Source of the DNA: an uncultured Eubacteriales bacterium
GTDB taxonomy: Bacteria; Bacillota; Clostridia; Oscillospirales; Oscillospiraceae
DNA length: 64,000 nt
NCBI GenBank assembly: GCA_900316745.1
Contig: ONEB01000002.1
Location: forward strand, 94,241-158,240
Reading direction: 5' to 3'
The translations under genes and the position numbers were made by a program. Under the pieces are notes generated by a model. It was given only the letters and a program-made list of their open reading frames with translations, ran no database searches and had not been told where the DNA came from. Positions 52,287 through 60,521 of the stretch are shown in pieces (within the stretch, counting starts at the first letter, position 1; every line of letters starts with the position of its first letter).

Positions 52287-55200
52287 ATGCGCAATTCCAC
52301 AAAACGCAGCCTCGCCCTGCTGCTGGTGCTGGTGCAGCTCGTCACGCTGCTGCCGGCGCTCTCGCTGCGCGCGCAGGCTGCCGGTACGACGGCTGAAACG
52401 CCCGCGCTGAACAAAACCACGGTCGGCACGGTGAAGTTCCAGTCGTTCAATTTCCTCGGCGACAACGCCGCGGGCTCCGACGGCGTGGACTACACCTCCA
52501 CGTTCTATTACTCGGACGACTACTTCTCGCCCTCGGCGATCCACGAGACGAGCACGCCCGACTGCAGCTGGTCAGACCTGACGCCGAACGAGCAGTCGCT
52601 CGCGTCCGTGTCCTTTGACCTCACGGTTGCGGCCTACGCCTCGAACGAGAGGAACGTCCTGACCGCAACGAGCCGGACGTGGGACAACACCGACTATTCC
52701 GACAAGCAGAAGAACGCCCGCGACATGCTCACGGCCTGCGGCTTTGAAGACTTCGAGGCGTACCACTACAACCACGCCCCGACGAATGACTCCATCGGAT
52801 ATGTCATCGCGCGCAAGCCGATCCATGTCTGGGATCCGGTCTCAGGCACGAACCGGGACTATACGCTCATCGCCGTCGCGGTGCGCGGCGCGGGCTACGG
52901 CGCGGAGTGGGCAAACAACGTCTCGATCGGCGACACGGCTACGAACAAGCTTCCCGCCAACGGCCGCCACTGGGGCTTTGACAAAGCGGCGCAGGAGGTC
53001 TGCGCCTCCATTCAGGCCTACATCGCGGACAAAGGCGTGACCGAGAACGCCAAGTACTGGATCACGGGCTTCTCCCGCGCGGGTGCGGCGGCAAACCTCG
53101 TTGCCGGCTATGTCACGGACGGGGCGGAGAGCATCTATCACACGCACCAGCGCGACGTCTACGGCTTTACCTGGGAGTGCCCGCAGGCCGCGTCCACGAG
53201 CGAGAACGCGCTGAACTACAAAAACATCCACAACATCCTCAACGCCATGGACGCCGTGCCGAAGGTCTCCCCGGACGCATTCCAGCACCAGCGCCTCGGC
53301 GTGGACTATGTCATGCCGTATTACGGCAACACGACCACGGCGCAGAACACTGCGTATTACACGAACATGCGCGAGGTGCTCAAAACGATTGCCGTCGGCG
53401 CGGACAACTACGCCGGACAGGCGCATGCGGAGGATCCGCTCATCAGCGTGACCGATCCGGACAACTATCCCTACAACCGCACGATGCGCGTGCGCACGAT
53501 CACCGCGACGCAGCTCATCGGCGACGCGATCGACGGCACGCTGGCGGATAACTTCGGCACCGTGGACGCCACGGGCAGCAACCTGAAGATCACGCCGAAG
53601 CACATCGATGAATTCATCGACGATCTGCTCGAAGTCTTTCTGGTATCCAAGGCGTGGATCGGGGATATCGGCGGCAGCAGAACGGCGCTGCAGAACCGCA
53701 CGACCTTCATCTCTGAATTCCAGAGCGATTTCCGGAACGTGCTGGGATACCTGCTGGACTATTCGGGTCCCGCCTTCCTCGGCATGGTGGACGCCCTGAT
53801 CGACGCGGTCGGAGATCAGATGAGCCTGAGCAACACTGTGACCAACGCAGGCCTGGGACTTGCGTTTTTGAACTTCTATGAATATCCGACCTCCACCTAC
53901 AAATGGGGTGTGCCACCGTTCATCGATCCCTGGGTAGGAAAGCCGTCCTGGGCCGGTCAGACGAGAAGAGCGGTTCTGATCAGTGAGGCGCAGCCGGTCG
54001 TGAGGAATGTTATCCGCAACATGGTCGGCAGCAGCTTTACCGACCCGCAGGGTATCACGCGCGCGCAGTTTGAAAACAGCATGGACCACCTCGTGCAGCT
54101 CATTGTGAATCTCTATGCCGATGAGCTCTCCAAGTATAATTCCAACTACTTCGGCACCTCGCTCTACTACATGTGGCAGATCCTCTGCACGCATGAGCAG
54201 GAGGTCGTCATGTCGTGGATCAAGTCCCTCGATCCGAACCACACCAACCGCGGCTACCGCACGTTCACCGTGCCGGCGGGCACGGACGTGAAGCTTTATG
54301 AATTCCGCAGCCAGTACGGCGAGACGCTCGGCTTCGACGCCGACGCCCCGCTCGTGGCCGAGTTCAAAAACGGCGCGGCCGTCTCCTGCCTCGATGATCG
54401 CATCTCCGTCACCGTGAGCGGCGCGGACATGGTCATCCGCTATCCCTCGCTGCTTGATCTGCGCATGGACGTGTCCACGGACACGCAGCTCGACGACCTC
54501 GCGTTCCGTCTCGCGGATTACAGTACGAAAGCGATGGCGACGGCGCTCTCCGACGGTGAAAAGCAGTATGACCCCGCCCGGACCACCGCGTCGAACTACA
54601 CGGCGTTTGCCTCCAACGGTGCGCGGGAGTATAACGCGATGTCAGACAGCACGGTCATCCCGCTCGCGCCAGGCGAAAAGGTCTCCGTCACGGCGCGTCA
54701 TACGGCGAGCTATAATGAAAACGACACGAGCATGAACCTGTTCTACGCCATGCGCAAGTCCGCCGTGAAGCTCGTGGATTTCAGCGCGACGATGCCGGTC
54801 GCGGCCTCGGTCGGGAACGTGGACACGAAAACCGAGAGCGGCGGCGCATTCTCGCTGGCGAACGCGACGCTCAGCTTCACCCCGGACGCGAGCGCAGGCG
54901 CCGGCAGCTTCCGGCCGTTTGCCGGCATGAGCACGGCGGCGTATTCCTTCGCGGGCAGCAGCAGAGCCAGCGCCGGCAAGGTCACGGTCATCCCGGCCGC
55001 CAGCATCTACTATGATGACGATTTCACCGGCAGGACGATCGCGAGCGACGGCAGCGGGTACAGCGCCGACGTGCAGGCAAGCCCCGCGCAGGCGGATCTC
55101 GCCAAGGGTCAGTACACGTTCTCGTTCACCGGAACGGGCATCGACATCTACTGCACGACCTATGACAAGGTGGACGAAACCACCCCCGTCGGCTACATTC

Positions 55201-56087
55201 AGGCGAAGCTGGACGGTGACAATGACACTACCGTCACCATGCGCAGCCAGTCCGACGTCACGCGCTACAACGTCCCGACGATCAGCTTCACGGGGCTGGA
55301 AAACAAAGCGCACACCGTCACGCTGAACGTTCTGTCGAGCTCGCACTACAAGTTCGACGGCGTCCGCGTGTACAATAGCGTCGAAAATCAGGACCTGTAC
55401 GACGGCACGGACGAGCAGTACGCGACGTTTGTAAACCTCCGCAAGGCGCTCGTAAACGACGACCCGGCGCAGCCCGTCACGATCGATCAGAACCAGTACG
55501 GCGCGCTGTATGTCGATCATCCCGCGAGCATGGGCGAGGAGCCGACCTTTGAAGCGTATCAGACGAACAGCCCGAAAAACGAGATCTATCTCGCGCCGGG
55601 CAAGGCGATCACGTTCACGCTGAGTCCCGCCGCGCAGACCGGCAGACTCTGGGTCGGCCTGAGCGCACCGGACGCCGAAGGCAGCCAGACCGGCACGGTC
55701 ACGGCGGGCGGCACACCCGTTTCCGTCACCTCCGCCGTGGACATGTACTATCCGATCACGGCGGGCGGCAATACCGTCACGGTCACGAACACCGGCACCA
55801 CGATGATCTCGGTCACGAACCTGAAGATCACGGGCGTCAGGAGCGTCTATGACGCGGCGGCGGAAGCCGCCGCAAGTCCGGCGGGCGCGGCGAGCCTGAA
55901 CGAGGCGGTCTTCGCCCCGCTCACGATGGAGGCGCTCCGGCTCGCGGCGAACGGCGGCGCCGATCCCGACGCTGCCAAGCCCGTCTGGAGCGACGGCGTG
56001 GACAGCGTGCAGGCCGTTTTGAACACGCTCTTCCGGACGCTGCTCAGCACTCTGGAGGCGCTGTTCAGAAACGTCACCGCCTGGTAA
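52287..56087 (+). CDS. Large secreted lipase-like protein, paralogue
   Basis: A 1266-residue exported protein with signal peptide (RNSTKRSLALLLVLVQLVTLL, cleavage after RAQAAG). Residues about 40-450 align with the preceding gene: YYSDDYFSPSA, RGAGYGAEWANNVSIGD, nucleophile elbow GFSRAG near residue 263, and NAMDAVPKVSP. The extra 400 residues at the C-terminus are beta domains (including FSFTGTGIDIYCTTYDKVDE and HTVTLNVLSSSHYKFDGVRVY) like carbohydrate-binding modules. It ends with the same kind of helix (LLSTLEALFRNVTAW). It is expected to work at the cell surface. The substrate is unknown. Confidence 0.75.
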   Translation: MRNSTKRSLALLLVLVQLVTLLPALSLRAQAAGTTAETPALNKTTVGTVKFQSFNFLGDNAAGSDGVDYTSTFYYSDDYFSPSAIHETSTPDCSWSDLTPNEQSLASVSFDLTVAAYASNERNVLTATSRTWDNTDYSDKQKNARDMLTACGFEDFEAYHYNHAPTNDSIGYVIARKPIHVWDPVSGTNRDYTLIAVAVRGAGYGAEWANNVSIGDTATNKLPANGRHWGFDKAAQEVCASIQAYIADKGVTENAKYWITGFSRAGAAANLVAGYVTDGAESIYHTHQRDVYGFTWECPQAASTSENALNYKNIHNILNAMDAVPKVSPDAFQHQRLGVDYVMPYYGNTTTAQNTAYYTNMREVLKTIAVGADNYAGQAHAEDPLISVTDPDNYPYNRTMRVRTITATQLIGDAIDGTLADNFGTVDATGSNLKITPKHIDEFIDDLLEVFLVSKAWIGDIGGSRTALQNRTTFISEFQSDFRNVLGYLLDYSGPAFLGMVDALIDAVGDQMSLSNTVTNAGLGLAFLNFYEYPTSTYKWGVPPFIDPWVGKPSWAGQTRRAVLISEAQPVVRNVIRNMVGSSFTDPQGITRAQFENSMDHLVQLIVNLYADELSKYNSNYFGTSLYYMWQILCTHEQEVVMSWIKSLDPNHTNRGYRTFTVPAGTDVKLYEFRSQYGETLGFDADAPLVAEFKNGAAVSCLDDRISVTVSGADMVIRYPSLLDLRMDVSTDTQLDDLAFRLADYSTKAMATALSDGEKQYDPARTTASNYTAFASNGAREYNAMSDSTVIPLAPGEKVSVTARHTASYNENDTSMNLFYAMRKSAVKLVDFSATMPVAASVGNVDTKTESGGAFSLANATLSFTPDASAGAGSFRPFAGMSTAAYSFAGSSRASAGKVTVIPAASIYYDDDFTGRTIASDGSGYSADVQASPAQADLAKGQYTFSFTGTGIDIYCTTYDKVDETTPVGYIQAKLDGDNDTTVTMRSQSDVTRYNVPTISFTGLENKAHTVTLNVLSSSHYKFDGVRVYNSVENQDLYDGTDEQYATFVNLRKALVNDDPAQPVTIDQNQYGALYVDHPASMGEEPTFEAYQTNSPKNEIYLAPGKAITFTLSPAAQTGRLWVGLSAPDAEGSQTGTVTAGGTPVSVTSAVDMYYPITAGGNTVTVTNTGTTMISVTNLKITGVRSVYDAAAEAAASPAGAASLNEAVFAPLTMEALRLAANGGADPDAAKPVWSDGVDSVQAVLNTLFRTLLSTLEALFRNVTAW

Positions 56088-56095
56088 CAACAAAA

Positions 56096-56125
56096 AAACA
56101 CCGCCCCGACCGGGGCGGTGTTTTT
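56096..56125. terminator. Bidirectional terminator
   Basis: AAAACACCGCCCC / GGGGCGGTGTTTT between the lipase-like gene and the converging cysE. Confidence 0.9.
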
Positions 56126-56135
56126 GTATGCCGTG

Positions 56136-57020
56136 TTATTTTTTCTTCACGCGGAAGATCATCTTCGGGGTCTCCACGCTGGCCTTCGTGTTGTCCTCGA
56201 CCGAGGAGGTGAGGAAGCTGTTGCCGCCGATGACGGAGTTTGCGCCGATGACGGTCTCGCCGCCGAGAATGGAGGCGTTGGAGTAGATCGTCGCGTTGTC
56301 GCCCACGGTGGGGTGGCGCTTGCCGACGACGGCGTGGCCGCCGCGCGGGGAGAGCGCGCCCAGCGTCACGCCCTGATAGAGCTTGACGTGGTTGCCGATG
56401 ATCGTTGTCTCACCGATGACGATGCCGGTGCCGTGGTCGATGAAGAAGTATTCGCCGATCGTCGCGCCGGGGTTGATGTCGATGCCGGTCGCGCCGTGGG
56501 CGTACTCGGTCATGATGCGCGGGATGAGCGGCACGCCGCTTTCATACAGCTCGTGCGCCACGCGGTATACGAAGATCGCGTACAGACCGGGGTAGGAGAA
56601 GATGACCTCCTCCTTGCTGCCCGCGGCGGGGTCGCCGTCGTAGTTGGCCTTCACGTCCTTCATCAGCATGGACTGGATCTTCGGCAGACCGCGGATGAAC
56701 GCGGTGCAGGCCTCGTCCGTGCGGCTCTCGAGCGCGGCGGGATCCGTGATCGTGTTGGAAAACGCCAGCTCCACCTGCTCGCGCAGCGCCGAGATGATGT
56801 CGCCCAGCAAAAACTCCACGTATGTCTCCGCCGTCACCTGCGAGACCGCCGTGCCGCCGAAGTAGGCCGGGAAGAACACCTTCTGGAGATTCTGGATGAT
56901 CCGGATCACGACGTCGCGGTTCGGAAGCCGCAGATGGTCCGAGTACATCGGCACCTCCGCCTCGTCATATCCCTTTGAGATCTCGGCTGCGACGTCGCGC
57001 AGCATACCCTTTTCAATCAT
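56136..57020 (-). CDS. cysE: Serine O-acetyltransferase (EpsC type)
   Basis: Transfers acetyl from acetyl-CoA to serine, the first step of cysteine synthesis. The 294-residue protein has the long EpsC-type helical N-terminal domain and a left-handed beta-helix of hexapeptide repeats. These include GIDINPGATIGEYFFIDHGT and GIVIGETTIIGNHVKLYQGV, with the catalytic His in FIDHGTG. The ATG at 57020 is preferred over one ten codons upstream. A TTGACA/TAGCAT promoter lies 50 bases upstream. Cysteine synthase is not in the window. Confidence 0.94.
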   Translation of the reverse strand: MIEKGMLRDVAAEISKGYDEAEVPMYSDHLRLPNRDVVIRIIQNLQKVFFPAYFGGTAVSQVTAETYVEFLLGDIISALREQVELAFSNTITDPAALESRTDEACTAFIRGLPKIQSMLMKDVKANYDGDPAAGSKEEVIFSYPGLYAIFVYRVAHELYESGVPLIPRIMTEYAHGATGIDINPGATIGEYFFIDHGTGIVIGETTIIGNHVKLYQGVTLGALSPRGGHAVVGKRHPTVGDNATIYSNASILGGETVIGANSVIGGNSFLTSSVEDNTKASVETPKMIFRVKKK

Positions 57021-57069
57021 AGCATAACAACTCCCATTGTACGAAATCATGATCTCGGAAAGCGCCGTT

Positions 57070-57098
57070 ATGCTATCATGTTATGCCCGGATTGTCAA
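57070..57098 (-). promoter_or_regulatory. Promoter of cysE
   Basis: On the minus strand TTGACA (57098-57093), 17 bases, TAGCAT (57075-57070). Confidence 0.75.
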
Positions 57099-57111
57099 GA
57101 GCGTGCCGGCG

Positions 57112-57948
57112 TCAGCGGAACGTGATCGTCACGTCGCCGGTGCTCGTGTCGACGGTGATCGGGATGCTGCCGGAGGAGGAATAGTCGTCGCCTTGATCCT
57201 TTCCGTCGACGCGGACGGCGCCGGTGCCGGACTCCAGCTCCATGGCGAAGTCCGCGGCCTGTCCGCGGATGTCCAGCGCCACGTCGCCGGTGCTGGCGTC
57301 GGCGCGCAGACTTTCCGTCACGGTGAGATTGCGCGCCTCGATGCTGCCGGTCGACACGTCGAACTGCGCGTCCTTCACGGCGCAGTCCGTGAGCCGGATG
57401 CTGCCGGTGCTGGCGTCGGCGGTGAGGACGTCCGCGCTGACGCCGATGAGATTCGCGTCGCCGGTGCTCAGATCGACCGTCAGCGTTTTGCACGCAAGCT
57501 CTGAGACGGTCAGAACGCCGGTCGAGCTGTCGAGCTTCACGCTCTCGAGCTGCGCGCCCGCGGGCACGGTCACGCGCACGTACGCATCCTGCCCGGAAAA
57601 GCCCGAGATGCCGATGACGTTGATGCCGTGCTCAGGCTCTTTGAGCCGGAACACGCCGTCCGTCTGCGTGATCTGCGGTGCATCATAAAGCGCGTACTCG
57701 ACCCTGAAGGCGTCGCCGACGCGCACCTCGATGTCCGCGGTCGCAACGTCGATCTCGAGCGAGGTGCATGCCTCGGGCGCGGCCTCGCCGGACTGGAGCG
57801 GCGCGTCTCCGGCAAGGATCGCGCGGTTTTTCCAGTCGAGGCGGAAGTTCGGACGCCCGCCGAGGGAGATGCCCGCGATGACGAGTCCCACGCCGATCAC
57901 GGCGATGATCAGACAGAGGATCAGTGCCGTGTAAATTCCCTTACGCAT
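57112..57948 (-). CDS. DUF4097 beta-helix membrane-anchored protein
   Basis: A 278-residue protein with one N-terminal membrane helix (IYTALILCLIIAVIGVGLVI) and an outside domain of repeated strands marked by STGD/STGS phrases (LDSSTGVLTV, DLSTGDANLI, DASTGSIRL, DVSTGSIEA, DASTGDVAL, DTSTGDVTI) every about 20 residues, the hallmark of DUF4097 adhesin-like beta-helices. It overlaps the DUF1700 gene by 8 bases, a standard pair in Firmicutes, usually under a PadR regulator that is absent here. A role in envelope stress is often suggested; not proven. Confidence 0.9.
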   Translation of the reverse strand: MRKGIYTALILCLIIAVIGVGLVIAGISLGGRPNFRLDWKNRAILAGDAPLQSGEAAPEACTSLEIDVATADIEVRVGDAFRVEYALYDAPQITQTDGVFRLKEPEHGINVIGISGFSGQDAYVRVTVPAGAQLESVKLDSSTGVLTVSELACKTLTVDLSTGDANLIGVSADVLTADASTGSIRLTDCAVKDAQFDVSTGSIEARNLTVTESLRADASTGDVALDIRGQAADFAMELESGTGAVRVDGKDQGDDYSSSGSIPITVDTSTGDVTITFR

Positions 57949-58471
57949 CTTCTGCTCCTTTCCGGCGCAGCAGCGCCGCCGCGCCGCGCACGCACAGCCG
58001 CCAGAGCGCCGCCGTGCCGATGATCAGCAATATGCCCACGGAGATCAGCAGCAGCCCGTAGCCCGCGACCACGAGCGCCTGCCCGAGCTCCCCGACCATG
58101 AGAAACGCCGCGGGCAGCGCGGCCGCACCGCCGAGCGCGAGCGCCGCGCCCGAAACGCCGAGCGACAGCAGCACCGCGAACGCGATGAGCCACACCGGCA
58201 GCATGAGCACCCCGAGCACCACGCGCCCGCCGTCCGACCGGGCGGGCTCCGCGGCCTTTTGCGCGCCCCGCTCCTGCCGGATCAGGCTGTCGGCCAGGAT
58301 GCCGCGCGCGCATTCCCCGGGCGTCCCGACAAGCGGCGTCACGTCCGCTTTGGGCTCCAGCGCCGCGTCCTGCAGATATTCCCTGTAATAGCGCAGCGCC
58401 TCCTCGCGCTCCGAAGCCGGAACGCCGCGCAGCTTGTGCGAAAGGGAGCGCAGAAACTGCTTTTGTGTCAT
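57941..58471 (-). CDS. DUF1700 membrane protein
   Basis: A 176-residue protein. A soluble N-terminal part (QKQFLRSLSHKLRGVPASER, EEALRYYREYLQDA) is followed by four membrane segments. The motif of a short helical domain preceding multiple helices is that of DUF1700 proteins, which accompany DUF4097 partners and probably form a membrane complex. It overlaps mobA upstream (ATGA) and the DUF4097 gene downstream, so the three are translated in series. Confidence 0.9.
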   Translation of the reverse strand: MTQKQFLRSLSHKLRGVPASEREEALRYYREYLQDAALEPKADVTPLVGTPGECARGILADSLIRQERGAQKAAEPARSDGGRVVLGVLMLPVWLIAFAVLLSLGVSGAALALGGAAALPAAFLMVGELGQALVVAGYGLLLISVGILLIIGTAALWRLCVRGAAALLRRKGAEDA

Positions 58472-59025
58472 GCGTCATAACCTCCGATCATGCGCAGCGC
58501 CGCGGCGTAGGCCTCCGGCGTGTTGCAGTTCAAAAACGCCTCTTCCGGCGCGCCGGGGTCGAACGCGCGCCAGTCTGTCAGATCGAGCAGTGCGCGCACC
58601 GCGCGTCTGCCCTCGGTCAGAAGCCGCCGCGCCGTAACGCCGAGCGCCGTGTCATAGACCGCGATGAGCGGCTCCAGACGCTCGCCGTGCCGCAGGAGCG
58701 TCGCCCCTGCGGTGTGCGCCGCGATCAGCGCCGAGAGCGCCCCGACCGGCACGAGCGGCACGTCTACACTGATCACGAGCGCGCACGGGTTCTGCACGCG
58801 CGGCAGGCAGGCGGCGAGCCCGCCGAGCGGGCCGCAGCCGGGCACATCGTCCGGGATCTGCCCGTCGCCGTGTCCGGAGATCAGTACATCGGTGATGCCG
58901 AGGGCGCGGAATTTTTCCAGCTGCACGGTCAGCAGCGTGCCGTTTCCGAACGGGAGCGACGCCTTGTCCGTGCCCATCCGCGTGCTCTTTCCGCCGGTGA
59001 GCAGGATGCCCGAGATGCCTTCCAT
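58468..59025 (-). CDS. mobA: Molybdenum cofactor guanylyltransferase
   Basis: Attaches GMP to molybdopterin to give the guanine dinucleotide cofactor. The 185-residue protein has the nucleotide loop ILLTGGKSTRMGTDKASLPF near residue 5, GCGPLGGLAACL near residue 64, and ISVDVPLVP near residue 85 where the family has CDMP. Start at ATG 59025 behind AAAGGAAACG. Its position directly downstream of a molybdopterin oxidoreductase operon fits supply of bis-MGD to that enzyme. Confidence 0.9.
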   Translation of the reverse strand: MEGISGILLTGGKSTRMGTDKASLPFGNGTLLTVQLEKFRALGITDVLISGHGDGQIPDDVPGCGPLGGLAACLPRVQNPCALVISVDVPLVPVGALSALIAAHTAGATLLRHGERLEPLIAVYDTALGVTARRLLTEGRRAVRALLDLTDWRAFDPGAPEEAFLNCNTPEAYAAALRMIGGYDA

Positions 59026-59045
59026 ACGATCGTTTCCTTTCTCAA

Positions 59046-59073
59046 ATCGCCCCGTCATGACAGACGGGGCGAT
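59046..59073. terminator. Hairpin between the iron-sulfur subunit gene and mobA
   Basis: ATCGCCCCGTC-ATGACA-GACGGGGCGAT. No long T-run follows on the minus strand, so it may be a partial terminator or processing site. Confidence 0.6.
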
Positions 59074-59086
59074 CTGGTTTTGGGTG

Positions 59087-60508
59087 TTATGCGCCGAGGC
59101 GGATGACGTCGAAGGCCTCGCCGGATTCGAGCGCTTTCTTTGCCTGCATGGGATTGCGGCAGATGCAGGCGGTCTTTTCCTTGCCGCCGACCGTGAAGGT
59201 CACGGTCTCGGCAGCGCCGCCGACCTCCCAGTGGATCGGACCAAGCACGGCGGCCCAGGCCGTCGGCTTCGGGGCCTCGAGTCCGAGCGTGTCGGGCGCC
59301 TCCTCGGGACGGCGCGTCGGGTCGGAGCCCGTGCGCTTGAGGATGCGGAAGAGCTCGCGCGCGTTGTAGAAGAAGTCCGCGCAGCCGGTGTCGTGCGCCT
59401 CGGCAGCGAGGGCGTTGCGGCCGCTGATGCGGAAAATCTTGTCGAACTGCCCCCTGGCCAGCGCGGCAAAGCGCACCTGCGCGGTCTCGGGGAAGACGAA
59501 GTCGGCCTTGCGGTCGGCGCAGTTGGCGGTGAGCCATGCCTTGCTCGCGGGGTCGAAGGCCACGATGGCGGGCGCCTTTTTGCGGCGGCGGGAGACGGCC
59601 TTGGCAGCCTCGTCGGCGGCGAGCAGACGCAGCTCCTCGGCGTCATAGACCTTGTCGATGCCGATGCGCCTGAGCGCGGAGACGAGCTGACCCATCGTGA
59701 CCGCGCCGCCGTAGAGCGCCTCGAGCTCCGGCAGGACGCTCGCGTCCACAAGCGCCGCGGTCTTCACGCCCGGACGGTGGGCAAAGTAGACCATCTGGTC
59801 CTTGTGCTCCTTGAGCGCGACGGCGCCGGTCGGACATACGTCCACGCAGCGGCCGCAGCGGATGCAGGCGCTGTCGGCGAGCGTCGCCGCCGTGGTCACG
59901 CCGACGGTCTGGCCCTTCTCGGTCTTGACCATGCCGAGCACGCCGACGGCCTGCGTGTTTTTGCAGACGTCCACGCAGCGGCGGCACTTGACGCACTTGT
60001 TCGGATCGCGCAGGATCACGTCGGTGGAGACGTCCGTCTCGAAGTCATGCTGCTGCGGCTCGAACGGCAGCGCGCTCACGCCGAACTCCCTGGCAAGCGC
60101 CTGCAGCTCGCAGAAGCCCTCGCGCACGCAGTCGCACCAGAAGCAGTTCTCGCAGATCGCGGGATCGAGATCCTCGATGCGCGAGCCGCCCGTGCGCGCG
60201 CAGTGGTGGCAGTCCACGGTGTGCTGACGGAACATCTCGGTGACGGCTGCCTTGCGGCTTTCAAACAGGGCGGGGGAGTCGGTCGTGACCTCCATGCCCT
60301 CGGACACCTTCACGGCGCAGGAGAGCTTCGCCTTGTCCTCGCCCGCGATCTCCACGACGCAGAGCCTGCAGGCCGCGTGCGGGCCCATGCCCTCGTAGGC
60401 GCAGAGGGTCGGGATCCGGACGCCGGCGGCCTTCGCCGCGTCCAGAATGCTCGTCCCGGCCGGGACGGAAACGGCCTTGCCGTTGATCTTCAGATTCACA
60501 TTCGCCAT
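59087..60508 (-). CDS. Iron-sulfur electron-transfer subunit with degenerate hydrogenase-like domain
   Basis: About 473 residues. Domain order: a plant-type [2Fe-2S] ferredoxin (LCAYEGMGPHAACRLC, CAV), a His-Cys3 [4Fe-4S] region (HTVDCHHCARTGG ... CENCFWCDC), and a 2x[4Fe-4S] ferredoxin (CVKCRRCVDVC and CIRCGRCVDVC). The C-terminal half begins like the H-domain of [FeFe] hydrogenases (TMGQLVSALRRIGIDKVYDA) but lacks the cysteine motifs for the H-cluster (no TSCCP or MPC). It therefore carries electrons but not hydrogen chemistry. Start ATG 60508 behind GAGGAGG. Partner of the molybdopterin enzyme 13 bases upstream. Confidence 0.85.
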   Translation of the reverse strand: MANVNLKINGKAVSVPAGTSILDAAKAAGVRIPTLCAYEGMGPHAACRLCVVEIAGEDKAKLSCAVKVSEGMEVTTDSPALFESRKAAVTEMFRQHTVDCHHCARTGGSRIEDLDPAICENCFWCDCVREGFCELQALAREFGVSALPFEPQQHDFETDVSTDVILRDPNKCVKCRRCVDVCKNTQAVGVLGMVKTEKGQTVGVTTAATLADSACIRCGRCVDVCPTGAVALKEHKDQMVYFAHRPGVKTAALVDASVLPELEALYGGAVTMGQLVSALRRIGIDKVYDAEELRLLAADEAAKAVSRRRKKAPAIVAFDPASKAWLTANCADRKADFVFPETAQVRFAALARGQFDKIFRISGRNALAAEAHDTGCADFFYNARELFRILKRTGSDPTRRPEEAPDTLGLEAPKPTAWAAVLGPIHWEVGGAAETVTFTVGGKEKTACICRNPMQAKKALESGEAFDVIRLGA

Positions 60509-60521
60509 TTCAGACACCTCC

